59,223 nucleotides of DNA from Clostridium aciditolerans (GTDB taxonomy: Bacteria; Bacillota; Clostridia; Clostridiales; Clostridiaceae), in NCBI RefSeq assembly GCF_016316925.1, contig NZ_JAEEGB010000049.1:1-59223 (forward strand). Direction: 5' to 3'. Position numbers and translations under genes: made by a program. Numbering within the stretch: the stretch's first letter is position 1; each line of letters begins with the position of its first letter. Below, piece by piece: positions 52,101 to 59,223 of the stretch. The notes beneath the pieces were generated by a model, which made no database searches, was not told where the DNA came from, and worked only from the letters and a program-made list of their open reading frames with translations.

Positions 52101-53092
52101 AACTTTAAAAGTTAACCCAGATACATTTAATGCATACCCATTTACATACCTCATAGTTAATATAAAACCTGGGCTGAAAGTTGATTTTTCAAAGCCTCAA
52201 TATCATTTACATACCTCATAGTTAATATAAAACCACTGGCGAATACAAAATGCAAAGAATAATAATAAAATTTACATACCTCATAGTTAATATAAAACAC
52301 CTGTATATTTACTCTTTATGTTTTTAAGATTATCTATTTACATACCTCATAGTTAATATAAAACCTATTTTTATTGAATTATTACCAAATGCTTTATTTG
52401 ATTTACATACCTCATAGTTAATATAAAACTCTGGAAGATTTGCCCTTGTAAGAGCTTCCGCAAAAACATTTACATACCTCATAGTTAATATAAAACTGAA
52501 AATCCTTTAATGCCTTTTCAAACGGTCGAAACCCATTTACATACCTCATAGTTAATATAAAACCAGCATGCCCACTAATTACAGCTTCAGTACTATTTTC
52601 AACATTTACATACCTCATAGTTAATATAAAACGTAGAATGATATATGAACATGATTATACTGAAATAAATTTACATACCTCATAGTTAATATAAAACGCG
52701 CGTTTACTAACTTATCATCTATCTGTTCTCCTGCATTTACATACCTCATAGTTAATATAAAACGACAGTGCTATGAAGGCTACAGGCAAAGAAAGAATTA
52801 ATTTACATACCTCATAGTTAATATAAAACTTCAAATGATGAAGAAGCAAAATTTAGCTTCATAGAGATTTACATACCTCATAGTTAATATAAAACCATTT
52901 TTGCTTATAGTTCTTGCAAGTTCTAGTAACTTATTTACATACCTCATAGTTAATATAAAACCCAGAAAATTTTATGTTATGGAAGAACTTTAATCCTTAT
53001 TTACATACCTCATAGTTAATATAAAACTAGAAAAATGATTAGTGGATCAACAGCATCATACATATTTACATACCTCATAGTTAATATAAAAC
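49125..53092 (-). CRISPR. Type I-B CRISPR array, 60 intact repeats plus 1 degenerate
   Basis: On the minus strand the 29-nt repeat runs from GTTTTATATTAAC to ATGAGGTATGTAAAT. I counted 60 copies from 49190 to 53092 with spacers of about 35-39 nt. All but the most distal copy, which has one base change (49191), appear identical. A degenerate copy at 49125-49153 (several changes at its outer end) ends the array. That gives 60 spacers. The leader, and so the newest spacers, are at the 53092 end, next to cas2. Uniform repeats suggest an active array. Confidence 0.97.
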
Positions 53093-53276
53093 CCAACAAA
53101 TAAAAATAATAGACCCATTGAAAATACTAGCTTTTCTTCACATAAAAAGATTACAAAATCGTCACTTCTGCAGTAAGGCTCCAGTAGTGAATTTCTCAAA
53201 TTAAGTTTTAACCCTCTTAAGCTAGAAAAATCAAGCCTTCTCATTCACTTGCGAAAAAAGTAGGTTTACTGCAAAT
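53093..53276 (-). promoter_or_regulatory. CRISPR leader
   Basis: The AT-rich 184-bp stretch between cas2 and the first repeat has no gene. On the minus strand it begins with GCAGTAAACCTAC and ends with GGTCTATTATTTTTATTTG before the first repeat. Position, composition and the intact adjacent repeats identify it as the leader that should promote transcription and guide insertion. Confidence 0.75.
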
Positions 53277-53561
53277 TTATAAAAATAATTCATCGTAACC
53301 TTTTTCTTTACCAACCACATCCTTTGCTATATTCTTCGGATTACTAATTCTATAAACATATAAGGAATCCTCCTGCTTATTTAAACTTTTCCCTACTTCC
53401 GCTAAGCATTTATGTAATTTAGCTTCTGTTATAACTCCCTCAAAAACTGAATTCTGAGTCCACACTAAATACTTTTTCAATATTTTTCTAATTCTATTTA
53501 CCCTTTTCTCTCCGACATCATAGGTTAAAATAACAAATATAGTTAACACCACACTTTTCAT
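53277..53561 (-). CDS. cas2: CRISPR-associated endonuclease Cas2
   Basis: A small ferredoxin-fold protein that dimerises and holds two Cas1 dimers during spacer acquisition. The hallmark VILTYDVGEKRVNRIRKILK is at the N-terminus, followed by YLVWTQNSVFEGVITEAKL. Homologues start with MFVILTYDV. Here the codon at that place (53540) is ATA, not ATG, after a GGTG site. The upstream ATG at 53561 has no visible ribosome binding site, so initiation is uncertain. The protein would otherwise be a complete Cas2 of some 87-94 residues. It lies 45 bases from cas1. Confidence 0.9.
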   Translation of the reverse strand: MKSVVLTIFVILTYDVGEKRVNRIRKILKKYLVWTQNSVFEGVITEAKLHKCLAEVGKSLNKQEDSLYVYRISNPKNIAKDVVGKEKGYDELFL

Positions 53562-53606
53562 AGATTTACTATAAACCCTTATAATCTATTTTTAAAAATG
53601 ATTTTT

Positions 53607-54590
53607 TTACCACCAGGCCTTTAAAGGCTTATAATTCTCTTCTCCAATTAAATGTTTTATTATTTTATAACATTCAAGCTTAATAAATGTTCTGTACGAT
53701 ACTTTTCTATTTAAGCTTCTATGTTTAATTGTAGTTTCTAGCTTCTTTTCATATTCTCTAATAAATTTTTTCTTTCCATTTTCGCTTAAAAAACATACAC
53801 CTTCATAGTTATCAAAATCTTCTTGTTTAAGCATGCGGTTATTAACCATATAAAATATTAAAGGATCTATTATAAGAGGCTTAAAAATTTCAGCGACATC
53901 TAATGTTAAAGAAAATCTTCTGCTAGAAGGCTCATGAAGATAACTTATGGTAGGATCAAGCTGAGTATGATACATTTCTCCAAGAACTGTTGTATACATA
54001 AGACTATTTCCAAAGGATATTAATGCGTTAACTGGGTCAGTAGGTGGTCTTTTTTCTCTCTTATCCATTGTGAATCCATTGGATAATATACCGTTAAATG
54101 CTCCATAATAGCACATTCTCATCCTTCCTTCTGCACCCATTAATTCATCTATTGCTTTAGCCTTATCTATATTTTCTCTTTCATTTTCTATTTTCTCAAT
54201 TTGTTCTTGAGTAGTTTCCTTATACCTTCTTAAGTTTTTTAATATATGATGTGCCGCTCCATCTATAAAAGACTTTGCCATATATAGCCTTTTATCGTAG
54301 TTACTATAATGTTCTCCTTGCTTAACAAGTAGAAGACCAGATACTCTCTTCTTTCTAGGATAAAAACTACCAGTGTAAAAACCATAATAATTATAAAAGT
54401 TCAGAACAACTCCATATTGGGAAATGTAATTTAATAGCTTAGTATTCAAATCTATTTCTCCGAAAAGGTGAATTCTTTCTGCTTCTTCTATAGGTAAAGC
54501 TCTTTTGTTTTCCTGGCTATCTATAAAGTATACAGTATTATCTTTTCTTTTAATTCTTCCTTCACTAAAAATATAATAGTCCTTACTCAT
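53607..54590 (-). CDS. cas1: CRISPR-associated integrase Cas1 (type I-B)
   Basis: Metal-dependent integrase that inserts new spacers with Cas2. The N-terminal beta-sandwich (about residues 1-75, YYIFSEGRIKRKDNTVYFID) precedes the helical catalytic domain. The metal ligands are Glu in MGAEGRMRMCYY, His in YLHEPSSRRFSLTL and Asp in DVAEIFKPL. The length (327) is normal. Its start touches the stop of cas4, so translation is coupled. Confidence 0.95.
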   Translation of the reverse strand: MSKDYYIFSEGRIKRKDNTVYFIDSQENKRALPIEEAERIHLFGEIDLNTKLLNYISQYGVVLNFYNYYGFYTGSFYPRKKRVSGLLLVKQGEHYSNYDKRLYMAKSFIDGAAHHILKNLRRYKETTQEQIEKIENERENIDKAKAIDELMGAEGRMRMCYYGAFNGILSNGFTMDKREKRPPTDPVNALISFGNSLMYTTVLGEMYHTQLDPTISYLHEPSSRRFSLTLDVAEIFKPLIIDPLIFYMVNNRMLKQEDFDNYEGVCFLSENGKKKFIREYEKKLETTIKHRSLNRKVSYRTFIKLECYKIIKHLIGEENYKPLKAWW

Positions 54591-55108
54591 TATTCTTCCT
54601 CCTTAACATAGCAAAACTCATAATATGCACATTTTTTACAATATGGTGCTTTTATTGCTCCAGGAGGTTTGTCCTTTTTCAATATACTTTTTATATCTAT
54701 CAATGCTGCTTCTATTTCCATTTCATCTTGCGGTGTTAACTCTATTTCTTCTACTTTTTTCTCCTTAACATAGTTGATTGTTCCTTTTTTATTTATTCCT
54801 AAAGCTTTCAAATAATAAAGATAGTAAAGAAGTTGTTTTCTATCGCTTTCCTCCATCTTGCTAGATATTTTAACTTCTTTAACGTAGTCTTTGTCTAGTA
54901 TATCTATTTTTATCATATTATCAATTAGAACTTCTTTCGTATTAGCCCTCGTGTAGGAATTCTCATGCACAACTTTTCCCTGAAGTACTCTATCGCTGTT
55001 ATGCTCCATGCTTATTCCTTTATCGAAGAGCCAAAGTTTTCTTTTACACACATAATAATAATTAAGTTTTACACCTTGTGTTTTAAAGATTTCTAAATCG
55101 AATTCCAT
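54590..55108 (-). CDS. cas4: CRISPR-associated exonuclease Cas4
   Basis: A RecB-type 5-prime exonuclease of 172 residues that trims prespacers to fix PAM and length. A Cys near the N-terminus (YYVCKRKLWLF) and the C-terminal trio in CKKCAYYEFC hold the 4Fe-4S cluster. The catalytic Lys/Glu/Asp of the RecB nuclease fold are in the region IDILDKDYVKEVKISSK. It starts after AGGAGG, 15 bases from cas3. Type I-B systems of this kind carry a dedicated cas4. Confidence 0.93.
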   Translation of the reverse strand: MEFDLEIFKTQGVKLNYYYVCKRKLWLFDKGISMEHNSDRVLQGKVVHENSYTRANTKEVLIDNMIKIDILDKDYVKEVKISSKMEESDRKQLLYYLYYLKALGINKKGTINYVKEKKVEEIELTPQDEMEIEAALIDIKSILKKDKPPGAIKAPYCKKCAYYEFCYVKEEE

Positions 55109-55123
55109 TTAATCCTCCTATGT

Positions 55124-57349
55124 TTACCAAATATTATCTAGCTCTTCGTCCAACATTATACCTTTCCCCTCATCATCCAACCCACTATATTTAACATTTA
55201 ATACTTCTATATACTTAATACTTGTGGGCATCAGTTTTTTAGTTCTTATTTTACTCTTAGGTATATTTAGTGTTAACTTATTTATTTTCCTCAGCAATTC
55301 TCCTTTATCTTCAACTTCAGCATCTTCATAGCATTCAAATAAATAAATATTTTTGTCATAAATCTCTTTAGGAATTACAGTTATTGAATCTATATCTCTT
55401 AAAAGTTTTTGTGCTTTCTTCTGTTCTACTTCATAATCAATAGTATTATTCAAGCAATTAATAGCTTTCTTAAACTCCTCGTAGAACCGAGTACCTTTTA
55501 ACTCTTCCTTAGAATACAGCTTATCTACCATCTTCACTTTATCTTTTTCAGTCATAAATCCGTCACTTGATTCATTAACAAATTTTTCTAGAAAGCTTAT
55601 ACCCTTTTCTACTATTTCCTTATCATAAATACTTCCTACTCCTGTAGCATCCTTCGTAAATATATAGACATTAGGATCTTTAACCTCTTTTTTCCCCTTC
55701 CTATTACATCTCCCAAAACGCTGAAATGAACTATCTAAAGTTGAAATTTCCGTATATAGATAATCAAAGTCTACATCTAATGAAGCCTCCACAATTTGAG
55801 TGGTTACCCAAATACCTGGTTCTTTATTTTCTTTGTTAGAACCTGCAAAATCTTTAATTCTTTCTTCTAGCAAAGCTCTATCTTGTTGAATGAACATAGA
55901 ATGAAGAAGATTACAGTTTTTAACCTCTCTATTCTTTAACTCTTCATAGAATTTCAATGCCTTTTTTACCGTATTAACTATAACTAACACTTTGCTTTTA
56001 GAGCCTTTTTCAATAATCTCATCTATGGCTTCATCTATATTCTCATCTATTATACTTACTCTGTGCCTTTTATCCTCTGATAAATCCTCACAATACTCAA
56101 AATCATTAATACCATTTTCTTGAAGATAATCTTTGTATATTCGTGGAAGGGTAGCTGTCATTATCATAAATTTGCCACCAATATTATAAAGCATTACTAT
56201 GCCCTTTAATATAGCTGCAGCAATCTCTGGTGTGTATGCCTGTATTTCATCTATCACTACCTTTGAATAAGCAAGAGTTGCATATATTTTTTCATACCCC
56301 TTATGTTTGAAAGGAAACTTAAATAATTGATCTATAGTTGAAAAACTTAATTTTTTAGATAGAAGTTTTGATTGTTCATATACCTGAGACGCATTTTCTA
56401 TACCTTGTTCTTCTAAATAATCCAAGCTGCTTGAATGAATAAGACCAGTATATTCTTCAAAACCTATTTCACTACTTACTCTTGAATAAAGAGCATTTAT
56501 ACTAACTCTAAGAGGCAAAGTTATAAAACCTTTATCGTCATTTATCCAAAATAATGCTGCTTCAGTTTTTCCTCTACCAGTTGATGCCACCAAAATCACA
56601 TTTTTGTCACGATTATCATAGGCGAATTTTTGGGCGTTTCTTGGTTCAGAATTAAATTCAGTTTTTATGTATTCTTTTGTTTTTTCTGCTAAATTTACTT
56701 CTGCTTTATCTTCAATATCCACATGAGCTGAAGCTGAATGATCTATTCTATGTAACAGCCCTTTTGACATTATATAAAAATTATAGTTTTTATCTCCTTC
56801 TTTTATTCTTTGACCGCTTTTTAGGTAATCTAAATATCTATAATCACAGCTTTTGCGAACTTCAAAGCCCATATGCTCCTTAAGTATTTCTATTTTATCT
56901 TCTAAATCTTCTTCAATAACTTTTTCTATATACTCTATTAAATACTTATCTACTTGTTTATCTCTCTCATGATGATATCCAATAGTCTGAATAAGTATAT
57001 TCATCAATTCTTCATTATCATATATATCTAGTTTTTTATAAGGAATAAAAGTTGGAGATAAATAATTATGTGGTATGTCGTTTTGAAATGATGTTTCTAA
57101 TTCTTCTTTCTCTAGCTTGTTTCTTATAACATTTTGAAAAGGAGTGAATACTTTTCCAAAATCATGATACTTAATAGCTACATCCAACAATTTCCAAAAA
57201 CTTTCTTTATCTTTGCCAATTATTTTGTTTATTTTACTCTCATATACCTCTCTAAGCTGATTATAGCTACCTATTAAGCTGTTTGTATGTTGTTTTAAGG
57301 TTTCTTCTGGCTTAGATTTGGCATATATTATTGAATTAATGTCTTCCAT
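55124..57349 (-). CDS. cas3: CRISPR-associated helicase-nuclease Cas3
   Basis: The 741-residue Cas3 degrades foreign DNA after Cascade recruits it. An N-terminal HD nuclease (about residues 10-225) has YHDFGKVFTPFQ and IGYHHERDK. The helicase part has Walker A VLVASTGRGKTEAAL (about 255-269), DEAH-like VIDEIQAY, MTATLPRIY and motif VI SFQRFGRCNRKG. HD and helicase are fused in one chain, as usual for type I-B. It starts after GGGGAG and is separated from cas5 by a 148-base gap with a perfect hairpin. Confidence 0.96.
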   Translation of the reverse strand: MEDINSIIYAKSKPEETLKQHTNSLIGSYNQLREVYESKINKIIGKDKESFWKLLDVAIKYHDFGKVFTPFQNVIRNKLEKEELETSFQNDIPHNYLSPTFIPYKKLDIYDNEELMNILIQTIGYHHERDKQVDKYLIEYIEKVIEEDLEDKIEILKEHMGFEVRKSCDYRYLDYLKSGQRIKEGDKNYNFYIMSKGLLHRIDHSASAHVDIEDKAEVNLAEKTKEYIKTEFNSEPRNAQKFAYDNRDKNVILVASTGRGKTEAALFWINDDKGFITLPLRVSINALYSRVSSEIGFEEYTGLIHSSSLDYLEEQGIENASQVYEQSKLLSKKLSFSTIDQLFKFPFKHKGYEKIYATLAYSKVVIDEIQAYTPEIAAAILKGIVMLYNIGGKFMIMTATLPRIYKDYLQENGINDFEYCEDLSEDKRHRVSIIDENIDEAIDEIIEKGSKSKVLVIVNTVKKALKFYEELKNREVKNCNLLHSMFIQQDRALLEERIKDFAGSNKENKEPGIWVTTQIVEASLDVDFDYLYTEISTLDSSFQRFGRCNRKGKKEVKDPNVYIFTKDATGVGSIYDKEIVEKGISFLEKFVNESSDGFMTEKDKVKMVDKLYSKEELKGTRFYEEFKKAINCLNNTIDYEVEQKKAQKLLRDIDSITVIPKEIYDKNIYLFECYEDAEVEDKGELLRKINKLTLNIPKSKIRTKKLMPTSIKYIEVLNVKYSGLDDEGKGIMLDEELDNIW

Positions 57350-57454
57350 CTAAATCGCTCCCCTAAATTATAAAAATTCTACAATTCCTAAGTAAATATG
57401 CTTTAAAACTATAACTTTCTTATTGCCACATTATACATAAATGTTTTAAATTTA

Positions 57455-57488
57455 ATTATGTGTGCAGCAACTACTGCACACATAATTA
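57455..57488. repeat. Perfect 14-bp inverted repeat between cas5 and cas3
   Basis: AATTATGTGTGCAG and CTGCACACATAATT surround a six-base loop. No T-run follows on the minus strand, so it is not a classical terminator. It divides the effector genes (cas8-cas7-cas5) from cas3-cas4-cas1-cas2. Confidence 0.75.
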
Positions 57489-57497
57489 ATCACATAA

Positions 57498-58187
57498 CTA
57501 CGAGGTTAAAAATACTGGCAAATCTTCGTTATCTACAATTACTTTATTTCTATTTAATCGTTCCCCTTCTTCTACATACAGGACATCAACTTTTTGCCAA
57601 CTTCTGATTTCATCTTTTACCTCATACTTAAGGTTCAACTTATACCTAATTCCATTTAACTTGCACTTTCCAATTGCCTGTTTATGTTTTTCTATAGGTA
57701 TGTAAATAGAATTATTTAACTTTACACCTTTTTTATATTTTTCTTCAATGTCCTCGTCATCATCTAAATCTATTTCCTTTAACTCCACTATTTGAGCAGA
57801 GTTTATCCTTGCCAAATCTTCTCTTCTACCTAAACTATAGTACTCTAAGCTATTCTTTAAGTTATCTAGTATTTTCTCTAAAACTAGCATATCAGCAGCT
57901 ACATGTATTACGAGCTCAACACCATAAAGCATATGCGTATTTAAAGGCATTGTAGTAACCTCTTTTGGCTTATAAAAATACATACTATTATAACTATTAA
58001 AAAGCCCTTCATAAGTTCCTTGAATAGAAACTGACATAGGAATATATTCTTCAGCATTCAATATTTTGTGCAACATACCTTTAACAGTAGAATATGGAGG
58101 AAGCGGGTAAGTTTCACCAACTTTAAAAGCAAAAGGTTTTTTATAGCAAACACTTTCTTGGTAGATTTTAAGTTTTAAAACCTTCAT
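57498..58187 (-). CDS. cas5: Cascade subunit Cas5 (type I-B)
   Basis: A RAMP protein of 229 residues that caps the 5-prime handle of crRNA in Cascade. It starts VLKLKIYQESVCYKKPFAFK, with the family motif ETYPLPPYSTVKGMLHKILN. The late Gly-rich loop of RAMPs is present in altered form as SLGRREDLARI. It lies six bases after cas7. The sequence fits the Cas5t/Tneap subtype better than Cas5h. Confidence 0.9.
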   Translation of the reverse strand: MKVLKLKIYQESVCYKKPFAFKVGETYPLPPYSTVKGMLHKILNAEEYIPMSVSIQGTYEGLFNSYNSMYFYKPKEVTTMPLNTHMLYGVELVIHVAADMLVLEKILDNLKNSLEYYSLGRREDLARINSAQIVELKEIDLDDDEDIEEKYKKGVKLNNSIYIPIEKHKQAIGKCKLNGIRYKLNLKYEVKDEIRSWQKVDVLYVEEGERLNRNKVIVDNEDLPVFLTS

Positions 58188-58193
58188 TATTTA

Positions 58194-59105
58194 TCACACC
58201 CCGTAATACTCATTTACCTTTAACTTAATACCTTGAAAGAACTGCTCAACAGATTTCATGTTACTACCAACTATATTAGCTAATTCATCTTTGTTGGCAA
58301 ATATACCATCTACTACTCCTATTAATGTATCTTCTTTGATACACTTATCAAATAGTTTCATTTCTAATGTTTCTTCAATCATATTCTTATTTATATAATA
58401 AGCTCCATTCTTGCTTTGAAGTTTAATTCTTCCAAGGAAAAAAGGATTTGAAACATCATAAACTCCACCAATCACAAATAATGGAGATAGGTTTTCCTGT
58501 CTTCCTCTTATGTTTCTATTTAATACTTTCAATATATCAAGTAACTGATTTACTCTTTCAGATCTTTCCTTGTTATCTAGTTTTACATCTAGGTCAATAC
58601 CTACATTCTCCAAGTCTATTGTTATAGTATAGGTATAAAAGCTTAAATGCTGTTCACTGTTAGCAAGATTAGGATGTTCGCCTATTCTGTCTGCTAACCC
58701 CTTATTGTTTAAGAAATCCATATCACTTCTATATGGTTCAAGAGAAATTGCGTTACTTAATCTCGCAACCGCTGGTCTTACACTTGAACCACCCTTTGAC
58801 CCTTCTCCTTTTTTTGAAGTTTTCATATAGCCAAATAGATCCATTTCTTGAGAGTCTTTTATAGTACACTCATCCTTAAACTGAACTGTTCCTTTACCCT
58901 TATCAACTACTTGTAAGTTCCAGTTGAAGAAGTCATGGCCTAATCTCACAATGTCGTACCTTACCGCTTGCCTTGAAGCAAAAGTGTACATGTTTCCGTC
59001 CATTCTAGTTAACTTTTTTAATTCCGCTATATTTGCAATACCTTCACCATAATTTAAGCTTTGAGCTTGAAAAATTACTGTAAGTGTAAGTCCTTTTTTA
59101 CTCAT
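58194..59105 (-). CDS. cas7: Cascade backbone subunit Cas7 (Cst2/DevR type)
   Basis: A 303-residue RAMP that polymerises along the crRNA. It begins LTLTVIFQAQSLNYGEGIAN and has NMYTFASRQAVRYDIVRLGH, GGSSVRPAVARLSNAISLEP and RGRQENLSPLFVIGG, hallmarks of Cas7/Cst2/DevR of the I-B Tneap subtype. It starts two bases after the cas8 stop, with AAGGAGG inside the cas8 end. cas7, cas5 and the upstream cas8 form one operon. Confidence 0.94.
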   Translation of the reverse strand: MSKKGLTLTVIFQAQSLNYGEGIANIAELKKLTRMDGNMYTFASRQAVRYDIVRLGHDFFNWNLQVVDKGKGTVQFKDECTIKDSQEMDLFGYMKTSKKGEGSKGGSSVRPAVARLSNAISLEPYRSDMDFLNNKGLADRIGEHPNLANSEQHLSFYTYTITIDLENVGIDLDVKLDNKERSERVNQLLDILKVLNRNIRGRQENLSPLFVIGGVYDVSNPFFLGRIKLQSKNGAYYINKNMIEETLEMKLFDKCIKEDTLIGVVDGIFANKDELANIVGSNMKSVEQFFQGIKLKVNEYYGV

Positions 59106-59107
59106 AA

Positions 59108-59223
59108 TTATTTTTCCTCCTTATTATCACTTTTTTCAAATTTTCCTGATATTAAACCTGAAATAAACGCATGAGCTACATTTTCAAAATCAAAATCCTT
59201 TTCGGTTATTGAGTTTAAAAAAA
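59108..59223 (-). CDS. cas8: Cascade large subunit Cas8, 3-prime end only
   Basis: The last 37 or so codons of an open frame (LNSITEKDFDFENVAHAFIS, GLISGKFEKSDNKEEK) run off the window edge and end at TAA, two bases before cas7. Position directly upstream of a Cst2-type cas7 is where Cas8 (Cst1) lies in this subtype, with cas6 further upstream. The visible piece is too short to confirm the family by sequence. Confidence 0.65.
   Translation of the reverse strand, partial: FLNSITEKDFDFENVAHAFISGLISGKFEKSDNKEEK

Noticed and set aside
49351-53244. Several minus-strand open frames repeating FILTMRYVN or FYINYEVCK
   Set aside because: These peptides are translations of the CRISPR repeat in two frames; the frames are by-products of the array.
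53056-53244. 62-codon minus-strand frame starting MRRLDFSSLRGLKL
   Set aside because: It lies in the CRISPR leader and runs into the first repeat; no homologue recognised.

Overview
The window is AT-rich, densely packed low-GC Firmicute DNA. Strong GGAGG-type ribosome binding sites, an oxygen-sensitive glycyl-radical enzyme with its activase, a putative spore-protein gene, TipAS-type MerR regulators and a type I-B CRISPR-Cas locus with a 29-nt repeat all point to an anaerobic, spore-forming Clostridium, probably near the C. botulinum/sporogenes group. The species is inferred and not proven. No rRNA gene or intact insertion sequence was seen. One tRNA gene, tRNA-Glu(CUC), is present.

Layout. 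1-2.5 kb: small peptide genes, a tyrosine- and arginine-rich putative spore protein, and a decayed integrated element (ParB-like, ImmA-like and tyrosine-integrase fragments) next to tRNA-Glu. 2.8-6.6 kb: yjjI-yjjW glycyl-radical pair, a divergent Crp/Fnr regulator and a GreA-like factor. 6.7-9.4 kb: a candidate structured RNA, a CD3324-like protein, a FusB-like EF-G-binding protein, a 35-codon msrA remnant and a PhzF protein. 9.6-12.8 kb: ilvE and a MocR/GntR regulator that share a 19-bp operator. 13.4-20.4 kb: acylphosphatase, a TetR-controlled RND efflux pump and a chloramphenicol acetyltransferase. 20.4-31 kb: a structured repeat, small regulators, an EFR1 flavodoxin-ferredoxin, a diguanylate cyclase, a TipAS regulator with a duplicated domain, and oleate hydratase. 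31.3-37.9 kb: response regulator, two ABC transporters, S41 protease lipoprotein and histidine kinase on one strand. 38-48.5 kb: a small RNA gene, three MerR regulators with 19-bp-spacer promoters, flavodoxin, two YibE/F proteins, TrmO, GNAT, RidA, VOC and WYL proteins, aldo/keto reductase and a truncated radical SAM gene. 48.7-59.2 kb: an HsdM/PhnX chimeric remnant, a CRISPR array with 60 intact repeats, and cas2-cas1-cas4-cas3-cas5-cas7-(cas8).

Three themes stand out. First, regulatory wiring is readable: the MocR site placement suggests activation of ilvE with autorepression; one 19-nt box at the same distance from the -10 of two ABC operons suggests one response-regulator regulon; and MerR-type promoters with 19-bp spacers mark the likely targets of neighbouring MerR genes. 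Second, the region carries many gene scars made by deletion (msrA, hsdM::phnX, integrase, radical SAM, amidohydrolase, histidine kinase, Crp and AraC fragments), several of them still open, fused frames. Third, the CRISPR locus looks intact and active by its uniform repeats, but its distal end is fused to a piece of a type I restriction methylase gene, and cas2 seems to have lost its usual ATG.
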